Notes under the pieces: model-generated
The model's database searches: none
Told to the model about the DNA's origin: nothing
What the model saw: the letters and a program-made list of their open reading frames with translations, nothing else
Assembly (NCBI GenBank): GCA_963989245.1
Contig: OZ022339.1
Span: forward strand, 14,714,989 to 14,778,988
Source of the DNA: Nansenia antarctica
Taxonomy: Eukaryota; Chordata; Actinopteri; Argentiniformes; Microstomatidae
Length of the DNA stretch: 64,000 nucleotides
Direction: 5' to 3'
Program-made: the position numbers and the translations under genes
Shown: positions 57,834-64,000 of the stretch, piece by piece
How positions within the stretch are numbered: position 1 is the stretch's first letter
How the letters are laid out: each line of letters begins with the position of its first letter

Positions 57834-58586
57834 ATGTCCGGGAGAGGAAGACGTTCAAACCAGCGGCAGCCATCACCATCCCCTGTCAGGGTAACGCGTG
57901 GTGCGCACACTCCCACTCTCAAGCTACCAGAATTCTGGGACTCAACGCCTGCTGCATGGTTTGCTATTGTAGAGGCACATTTTAACAAAAGTGACATCGA
58001 TGACGACGACGACCGGTACAACCATGCTGTGGCAATGTTGGGCAGCTCCACCGCAGCTCGAGTGGTAGGTTTTTTGTCTGCTCCCCCGACGACGAACAAA
58101 TATGAGCGCCTCAAGGCCCTGCTTCTAGAGACATTTGAACTGTCCACTGCGGAGAGGGTGCGTCGCCTATTTGCCATGTCGGACTTGGGTGACGAGAGGC
58201 CTTCTGCGCGCATGGAGAGGATGCTAAACCTGCTCGGTACAGAAGACCCCATGATCCTCTTCACAGAGCTGTTCATGCGCACATTGCCAGCTCAAGTTAG
58301 GATGGCGCTGGCCAACACCGCCATCATGGAGCCCCGCGCCCTGGCCAGGGAGGCGGACCGGTTCGTCTTGGCCATGCCTCAACGGTCCCCCGACCTGCTC
58401 GCTCCCGCGGCCGCCCCGCCACCCGACCGTCGCAGGAGAGCGAAGGATGACGCCAGACCTTCTGGCCAGCAGGGTAACGCTGCGGGCCATTGTTTCTACC
58501 ACGCCACTTTTGGCGCCAAGGCCAAACGGTGCCGCTCACCCTGCACCTTCGGACCGACGGGAAACGGCGGGGCCGGCACTCAGTAG
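57834..58586 (+). CDS. gag: Gag of the Ty3/gypsy element (250 aa)
   Basis: Start chosen at the ATG in AAAATGTCC (57834), the first ATG after the primer site; the longer reading from 57792 lacks an ATG. The N-terminus is basic (MSGRGRRSNQRQ). The central part has KLPEFWDSTPAAWFAIVEAH and YERLKALLLETFELS, the capsid pattern of Ty3/gypsy elements with a W/F-rich first helix. The C-terminus carries C-F-Y-H, nine residues, C-R-S-P-C (CX2HX9CX3C), in place of the usual CCHC knuckle. It overlaps pol by 97 nt. Product: virus-like particle structural protein. Confidence 0.9.
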   Translation: MSGRGRRSNQRQPSPSPVRVTRGAHTPTLKLPEFWDSTPAAWFAIVEAHFNKSDIDDDDDRYNHAVAMLGSSTAARVVGFLSAPPTTNKYERLKALLLETFELSTAERVRRLFAMSDLGDERPSARMERMLNLLGTEDPMILFTELFMRTLPAQVRMALANTAIMEPRALAREADRFVLAMPQRSPDLLAPAAAPPPDRRRRAKDDARPSGQQGNAAGHCFYHATFGAKAKRCRSPCTFGPTGNGGAGTQ

Positions 58587-61500
58587 TGGCCCTGAGCGCT
58601 GGCGTCACCAACAGGCTGCTCTTCATACAAGACACCGCCTCTGGTCGCAGTTTTCTTTGTGACACAGGTGCCCAGTGGAGCATCATTCCGGCAGAGAGAT
58701 CGGATGTGGCGAAGGAGGAGCGTGGTCCGCAGTTGGCAGGCGCGGACGGCACACCTATCCGCTCTTATGGCACTAGGGCGGTGGACGTGTGCTTCGGAGG
58801 ACAATGCTTTTCGTGGGATTTTGTCATAGCGGCTGTCACATTTCCCCTCCTTGGTGCGGATTTTCTGTGCGCCCACAACCTGTTGGTGGACGTGGGGAAC
58901 AGGCGCCTGGTCAACTCACAGACTTTCGCTTCCTTCGCCTGTACGCAGGGGGAGGCGGTCTACAGCGGGTGGTCCAATACGCTCGCCGAAAGTGACCAGT
59001 ACCTTCGGCTGCTCGCCGAATTCCCCGACCTTACCAAGCCCACCTTCTCCGCGCCCACGGTGAAACACGGAGTGGAGCACCACATCGAGACCGAGGGGCC
59101 TCCCCTCCACGCCAGGGCCAGGCGCCTCAACCCGGAGAAGCTGGCCATCGCCAGGGCGGAGTTTGCGCATATGGAGCAGGTGGGCATCGTTCGGCGCTCG
59201 AGCAGCCCCTGGGCGTCTCCCCTGCACATCGTCCCTAAGTCAGACGGCGGGTGGCGCCCATGTGGGGACTACCGCCGCCTCAACGACGCGTCCAAGCCTG
59301 ACCGCTACCCGGTCCCACATGTCCAGGACTTTTCAGCGAACCTGGCAGGCAAACGCTTCTTCTCCAAAGTGGACCTGGTAAGGGGGTACCATCAGGTGCC
59401 GGTGCACCCCGAGGATGTCCCTAAGACGGCCGTAATCACGCCATTTGGACTCTTCGAGTTTCTGCGGATGCCGTTCGGCCTGAAGAACGCGGCGCAGACC
59501 TTCCAACGCCTCATGCACTCGGTGCTCCGGGACCTACCATTCCTCTTCGTCTACTTGGATGACATCCTCGTCGCAAGCACCACGGAGGAGGAGCACCTGT
59601 CCCACCTCCGGGCCCTTTTCACACGGCTCAGCCAACATGGGCTGATTGTCAATCCGGCGAAGTGTGAGTTCGGACGGAACACCATCGACTTTCTCGGGCA
59701 CCGGGTCTCCGCAGAGGGGGTGACCCCCCTCCCCTCGAAGGTGGAAGCTGTCGCTGCTTTCCCGCGCCCCAGCACAATCAGCGAGCTCAAGGGGTTCATC
59801 GGGATGGTAACCTTCTACTATCGCTTCCTCCACCACATCGCTCACATCCTGCGGCCTCTGTACGATGCCCAGAAGGGCAAGACTCTGAAGCAGCCGGTGG
59901 ACTGGACGGCGGAGCGTGTCAAAGCCTTTCAGGACACCAAGGCGGCCCTGGCCCGCGCTGCCATGTTGGCCCACCCCTCGACCTCGGCACCCACTGCTCT
60001 CACCACGGACGCCTCTGACTTTGCTGTGGGAGCGGTGTACGAACAGTGGGTTGGGGACGCCTGGCAGCCTCTTGCATTCTTCAGCCGCCAGCTGTCTCCC
60101 AGAGAGCAAAGGTACAGCACATTCGACAGGGAGCTCCTCGGGCTGTGGCTTGCTGTCAGACACTTCCGTTTTTTACTGGAGGGCCGCGAGTTTACGGCCT
60201 ACGTGGACCACAAGCCACTCACGCACGCCATGTCCAAGGTGGCGGAGCCGTGGTCCGACCGCCAACAGCGCCAGCTCGCCTACATATCCGAGTTCACCAC
60301 AGACATCCAGCACGTTGCTGGGAAGTCCAACCAGGTCGCGGATTGTCTCTCCAGGGCGGTGGTTGGTGCGGTCCAACTGGGTTTGGACTACGCGCGCATG
60401 GCTGCAGACCAGGCCGCCGACCCCGCCGTCCAGGCTCTCAAGTTGTCGGACACAGGACTGCGCCTAGAAGAGGTGGTTTTCGGTGACGCAGGGGCCACGC
60501 TCCTGTGCGACGTCTCCATGGGTCAGCCACGACCGGTGGTCCCCGCCAACTGGAGGCGCCCCGCCTTCGAGGCGATACACGGCTTGTCTCACCCTGGTAG
60601 GAAACCGTCCTCGCGGCTGGTGTCAGAGAAATTCGTCTGGCATGGGCTCAAGAGGGATGTGAGGGCCTGGGTAGACACGTGCATCGCCTGCCAGCGCGCC
60701 AAGGTGCATCGACACGTCAAGGCCCCCCTGGAGCAGTTCTCTGTGCCTGAGCGGAGGTTCGATCATGTAAACGTGGACCTGGTAGGGCCGCTGCCCCCCT
60801 CGCACGGATACACCTATCTCTTTACCATGGTGGACAGGACGACTCGCTGGCCGGAGGCAGTTCCGCTCTCCTCAACGACAGCCCCCGACCTGGCCCGGGC
60901 GTTCATCGCGGTGTGGGTCTCCCGCTACGGCACCCCTGCTGATCTCTCCTCTGACCGTGGCTCACAGTTTACTTCAGAGCTGTGGGCAGCGGTGGCGGAG
61001 AATCTGGGGGTCAAGCTCCACCGCACAACCGCCTATCACCCGCAGGCGAACGGGCTCTGTGAGCGTTTCCATCGATCCATGAAGGCCGCCCTTCGAGCCA
61101 GCCTCACGGACAGCAACTGGCTTGACAAGCTGCCGTGGGTCATGCTGGGGCTCAGGACAGCGCCTAAGGAGGACCTCCAGTCGTCGTCCGCTGAGCTGGT
61201 GTTTGGACAGCCGCTGCGGGTCCCCGGTGACTTCATTCCCAAGTCAACGGAGCCCTGGTCCGCCGCCGCTCAGCGCGCCTCCCTGCTGGACAGCGCCAGG
61301 ACCTTCGTCCCGGTCCCGACTACGCAGCATGGTGTCCCTACTTCGAGGGTGCCCCCGGAGCTGCACTCGGCGAGGTTCGTTTTCATTCGTCATGATGGCC
61401 ACAGGACTCCACTACGTCCTCCTTATGACGGGCCTTTCCGTGTCATCGAGGCCGGAGCCAAGAACTTCATGGTTGACATGGGGGGTAGGCCTGAGTGTGT

Positions 61501-61798
61501 GTCCGTTGATCGCCTCAAACCGGCCCACTTGGACCTTGAACTGCCCCTGGACTTGGCCCTGCCACCGCGCAGAGGCCGGCCTCCAGTCCTACCTCCCCTG
61601 CAGCGCCCTGGCCATTCCCCCCTCCGACCCCGACAACCCCCCGCAGCTCACGGGCCCCCGGTCGTCACTGCCCCCCGTCCTTCCCTGCAGGAGGACGTGA
61701 TGGGCGATGTCACACCTCCTCCCGCACCTCCTGACTTTACCTACGATCGTAGGGGCCGGGCCATACGCCCTCCTCGCCGTGAGGATTTCCAATATTGA
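58490..61798 (+). CDS. pol: Pol polyprotein: protease, reverse transcriptase, RNase H, integrase
   Basis: 1102 codons open from 58490 (no ATG; expressed by the -1 shift at 58559-58565, so residues from about 26). Order by residue of the open frame: aspartic protease with DTGAQ at 58-62; reverse transcriptase with VDLVRGYHQVP and the catalytic YLDD at 355-358; RNase H with the first Asp (TTDAS) at 507 and a DHKPLTHA motif; integrase with an HHCC zinc finger (HGLSHPG ... CIACQRAK) and D763, D822, E858 in D-D-35-E spacing; a GPF module (PYDGPFRV); and a proline-rich tail. No internal stop. No chromodomain follows. Reverse-transcribes and integrates the element. Confidence 0.95.
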   Translation: MFLPRHFWRQGQTVPLTLHLRTDGKRRGRHSVVALSAGVTNRLLFIQDTASGRSFLCDTGAQWSIIPAERSDVAKEERGPQLAGADGTPIRSYGTRAVDVCFGGQCFSWDFVIAAVTFPLLGADFLCAHNLLVDVGNRRLVNSQTFASFACTQGEAVYSGWSNTLAESDQYLRLLAEFPDLTKPTFSAPTVKHGVEHHIETEGPPLHARARRLNPEKLAIARAEFAHMEQVGIVRRSSSPWASPLHIVPKSDGGWRPCGDYRRLNDASKPDRYPVPHVQDFSANLAGKRFFSKVDLVRGYHQVPVHPEDVPKTAVITPFGLFEFLRMPFGLKNAAQTFQRLMHSVLRDLPFLFVYLDDILVASTTEEEHLSHLRALFTRLSQHGLIVNPAKCEFGRNTIDFLGHRVSAEGVTPLPSKVEAVAAFPRPSTISELKGFIGMVTFYYRFLHHIAHILRPLYDAQKGKTLKQPVDWTAERVKAFQDTKAALARAAMLAHPSTSAPTALTTDASDFAVGAVYEQWVGDAWQPLAFFSRQLSPREQRYSTFDRELLGLWLAVRHFRFLLEGREFTAYVDHKPLTHAMSKVAEPWSDRQQRQLAYISEFTTDIQHVAGKSNQVADCLSRAVVGAVQLGLDYARMAADQAADPAVQALKLSDTGLRLEEVVFGDAGATLLCDVSMGQPRPVVPANWRRPAFEAIHGLSHPGRKPSSRLVSEKFVWHGLKRDVRAWVDTCIACQRAKVHRHVKAPLEQFSVPERRFDHVNVDLVGPLPPSHGYTYLFTMVDRTTRWPEAVPLSSTTAPDLARAFIAVWVSRYGTPADLSSDRGSQFTSELWAAVAENLGVKLHRTTAYHPQANGLCERFHRSMKAALRASLTDSNWLDKLPWVMLGLRTAPKEDLQSSSAELVFGQPLRVPGDFIPKSTEPWSAAAQRASLLDSARTFVPVPTTQHGVPTSRVPPELHSARFVFIRHDGHRTPLRPPYDGPFRVIEAGAKNFMVDMGGRPECVSVDRLKPAHLDLELPLDLALPPRRGRPPVLPPLQRPGHSPLRPRQPPAAHGPPVVTAPRPSLQEDVMGDVTPPPAPPDFTYDRRGRAIRPPRREDFQY
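58559..58565 (+). promoter_or_regulatory. Candidate -1 frameshift site (GGGAAAC)
   Basis: A canonical X-XXY-YYZ heptamer, G GGA AAC, in the gag frame within the gag/pol overlap, 21 bases before the gag stop. It is followed by GC-rich sequence (GGCGGGGCCGGC) able to pair. A slip of -1 here enters the pol frame exactly. Confidence 0.75.
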
Positions 61799-61819
61799 GG
61801 TGAACACTGGGGGGGCTGG

Positions 61820-62055
61820 TGTAGTGACTACATTATGGGTTCATGTTCTCCTCTTACTGTTGGTTGTGTAGTGGGAGGGAACCAGTTCTGGCACTAGGGG
61901 CAGAGGGGAGGATTATTAACGTTGCAACTTCCTGTTTAGATACAAGAGTTTTGGTGATCGATTTCCTGGTCCTGTACGGAGTGTACAAGTTGTTATTTTG
62001 ATTAAACAGTTATCATTACGTTGCCTACGTCTTTCCTTTTTCCTCCGGCACTACA
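61820..62055 (+). repeat. 3' LTR of the Ty3/gypsy element
   Basis: 236 bp, read as identical to the 5' LTR. Followed by ATAG. Confidence 0.95.
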
Positions 62056-62238
62056 ATAGGCTAATAACCCAGCATATAAATAATAAGGCGGAATAAAAGG
62101 TGAATTAAGTAAATATAAAAGTTATTATAGGCCTTAAAATGTGACACATAAATAAAAAAATAAAAAAATATGGGGGTCCCTGTTCTGTTTGTCTCGCGTC
62201 CAAGGGGTCCTTGGGCTGAAAAAGGTTGAAGACCCCTG

Positions 62239-62430
62239 GTCTAGATTGTCCAGGGCCTAGAACCTAGGTCTTTGCTGTGTTCAGGGCCTGAATGGCCCTG
62301 GGGTAGAAGCTGAGCTTTAGTCTGTTTGTCCTTGCGAACATGGTCCTGAACCGCCTGTCCGAGGGCAGCCGAGCAAAGTGTTCGTACCCAGGGTGGGATG
62401 GGTCTCTGGAGATCTTGGAGTAGAGTTGTT
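62239..62430 (-). mobile_element. LINE 3' region, second half
   Basis: Continuation of the LINE interrupted at 53485. On the - strand it translates to the end of the LINE protein (DRRFRTMFARTNRLKLSFYP followed by RAIQALN). Compare 63830-63960. Confidence 0.75.
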
Positions 62431-62549
62431 TATTATTGTTATTCCCTAAATGGTGTATGTTATTCTGATTAGTTTAACAGCCCTGTTTTAGCTATACTTA
62501 AGATAAAGAATATTACAGACAGAAGATGACTCCATCATCTGGATTGAGG
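62431..62549. other. AT-rich spacer
   Basis: No feature recognised. Confidence 0.4.
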
Positions 62550-63488
62550 GGTGGGCAAACGATCAACATTTTTTGTTCGATAATCGTAACGAATTAACAA
62601 TCAATTATCGATTAATCAATAAGGTTTTTTTTCATAAAAAAAACAAAAAACTAGGGCAGAAATAACAAACATGTTTTCCTTGGGGAAAAAACGTTATTTG
62701 TGTTGCTATTGCAGAATTGCACAATGCACACATTCATTCATTCACATTAACTAGACACTACAGTCAGATAACAATCCTCTTAAACAAGGCAGTGAGTACT
62801 GAGTAGCCTAAATTGTTTAACTTAAAAACACATTTTACATTATAAATAAAAATATAGAAAATAAGTAACTCACCATAGGAGCAGTAAAAAAACAGTTACT
62901 CACAAATAGGAGGATGACTGAAAACGTTAGTGTCCTTAAGAGCGTCCAACTTAACTTAAATTTAAACTCCAGCGAGAGACTGTAGGCGGCAGGCCTACTG
63001 GTTCTTGTTCAAAAAGATGATCATGTTAACATGTTCAGGGGTGAGACGCGAACGCAATCTGGTGACAGTTTGTGAGAATTACGTATTGCTCCCCGAGGAG
63101 TTGTGCCATGGCGCTGACCGGAGCAGGTGCTCCTGCTGGGGCTCTTTCGTCCTCCTCAGAGTCGGGCGGCATGGCCTCATCTCCTCCAGCCAGTGGGATA
63201 GGGCCTTCCATCTCCACTGACTGTCCAAGTTCGAGCAGTTTGTTCTTTGCGGCCTCTCTCTGTGCATCCGTAAGAAAGGGCAGGTGCGTTGTGAAATTCA
63301 ATGCGAAGGCAAATGCAAAGTTCATTTCTCACACATAACGTGGACAAACTAATTTCCATTATTATTATTATTATTTAAAAAAAAGAAAAAGTAAATAAAT
63401 ATTAACGATTATCGAGCAAAATATTTTGTGATCGACCAAGACCTTATCGATCAATTAATCGATCATCGATCATCGATGCCCACCCCTC
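62550..63488. mobile_element. hAT-like element with transposase fragment
   Basis: Ends AGGGGTGGGCAAACGATC and GATCATCGATGCCCACCCCT. The arms are full of TCGATTA/TAATCGA motifs. I found no clean 8-bp duplication (CTGGATTG versus CAGGTGAT). Confidence 0.75.
63035..63325 (-). pseudogene. hAT transposase fragment (pre-dimerisation region)
   Basis: An open - strand frame of 96 codons without a start context. LPFLTDAQREAAKNKLLELG resembles the segment after ALDPRFK in ZBED-like hAT transposases. It is followed by an acidic PDSEEDERAPAGAPAP stretch and AMAQLLGE. The DNA-binding and catalytic parts are absent, so it is a relic. Confidence 0.6.
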
Positions 63489-63524
63489 AGGTGATTGTAA
63501 TTGAATGATCGTGTTATTGGAATG

Positions 63525-64000
63525 GAATGGAATGGACTTTATTTGTCATTGCTACAGTACAGGTACCAAACAACGAAATTTAGGAGGGGTGGCTCCCCTG
63601 GTGTTAGGAAAGGGAAAAAAATAAAATAAAATAGAAAAAGCATAAAATCACAAGAAGGTAAGGAGCTGGTTTACATAAATAAAGGCTATGTACACAATCC
63701 ACTGTACTATACTGCACAGATAGTCAACTAGGGTTGTCATATTGCACAAAAGTATTTTTTCACGTTATTTTAAAGTGTCACAGTTTGCAGGCTTGAAATG
63801 TACATGTTTGTGCCTCAGCACTAGCTGCCATACAATCCGTCCGGACTGTCCTGGGCCCAGAACTTAGGCCTTTAATGTGTTCAGGGCCTTGACAGCCCTG
63901 TGGTAGAAGCAGTTCTTCTGTCTGTTTGTCTTAGCGGCCGGGGTCCTGTACCTCCTTTTCGAGGGCCTTTTTTTATTTACGCAGTGTGTGGTTTCTTTCG
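63525..64000 (-). mobile_element. LINE 3' end, uninterrupted copy (runs out of the window)
   Basis: Same family as 53105-53485 plus 62239-62430, with tail (ATTCC)n at 63519-63536, GACAAATAAAGTCC just inside, and CTAACACCAGGGGAGCCACC further in. The - strand protein end reads TNRQKNCFYHRAVKALN. Confidence 0.8.

Larger units (their letters stand above)
57521..62055 (+). mobile_element. Complete Ty3/gypsy LTR retrotransposon (CsRn1-like)
   Basis: 236-bp LTRs at 57521-57756 and 61820-62055 (TGTAGTGACT...CGGCACTACA) look identical when read side by side. ATAG flanks both outer sides (57517-57520 and 62056-62059). A primer binding site lies at 57758-57775, gag at 57834-58586, pol in the -1 frame to 61798, and a G-rich polypurine run at 61809-61815. 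No env and no chromodomain. The CX2HX9CX3C motif in gag and the tRNA-Trp-like primer site are, from memory, features of the CsRn1 clade. Open frames and equal LTRs mean a recent insertion. Confidence 0.93.
57131..62238. mobile_element. hAT element carrying a Ty3/gypsy retrotransposon
   Basis: Ends CAGTGGTCTTCAACC and GGTTGAAGACCCCTG are inverted repeats with one mismatch. The right flank is GTCTAGAT (62239-62246) and the left is TTCTAGAT (57123-57130), an 8-bp duplication with one difference. GGGGTCCGC repeats follow the left end. No transposase: it is non-autonomous, about 570 bp without the retrotransposon. Confidence 0.82.

Noticed and set aside
59534..60163. 209-codon - strand ORF inside pol
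   Set aside because: Antisense of a GC-rich coding frame; the pol frame on the + strand carries all domain motifs.

Overview
The window is genomic DNA of a ray-finned (teleost) fish. It has split exons with GT/AG borders, very many CA/GT and CT microsatellites, V-type tRNA SINEs, Tc1/mariner and hAT DNA transposons, fish LINE 3' ends and a fish-type Ty3/gypsy element. There are no operons, ribosome binding sites or prokaryotic features.

Layout. (1) From 3785 to 49657, on the + strand, lie the last eleven coding exons of birc6 (BRUCE/Apollon), a giant IAP-family protein with a C-terminal E2/UBC ubiquitin-conjugating domain. The exons join in phase to 588 codons plus a TGA. The UBC core lies in exons F to J, with the catalytic Cys codon at 40579-40581. 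The 3' UTR runs to a polyadenylation signal at 50284. (2) The 26.7-kb intron 4972-31725 holds a second gene on the opposite strand. A 49-codon ORF at 18853-19002 (- strand), too short for ordinary ORF calling, encodes a small single-pass membrane protein that I recognise as TUNAR, the micropeptide of the TUNA/megamind (linc-birc6) transcript. Its place antisense inside a birc6 intron matches the zebrafish locus as I remember it. (3) The same intron contains a nest of hAT elements at 11393-17019. The outer 5.6-kb element has a perfect 8-bp target duplication and holds at least three more hAT-type elements, three copies of a small MITE, a decayed transposase piece and a SINE. (4) Downstream of birc6, 50629-52360 is a decayed Tc1 element. 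From 53105 to 62430 is a four-layer stack: a non-LTR (LINE) 3' end on the - strand, split by a hAT element (57131-62238), which carries an apparently intact Ty3/gypsy retrotransposon (57521-62055) with identical-looking 236-bp LTRs. On the left side of that hAT sits a tandem, circularly permuted pair of ~1.8-kb units that carry the N-terminal part of a copia-type gag.

How the parts work together. birc6 is an anti-apoptotic, cytoplasmic E2/E3 hybrid. tunar is expected to act at the ER membrane in neural cells, and the two genes would be transcribed towards each other through the same DNA. The rest is mobile or simple-sequence DNA. Several intron stretches with no recognisable repeat could hold regulatory elements for the tunar/birc6 locus, but that cannot be judged without comparison to other fish.
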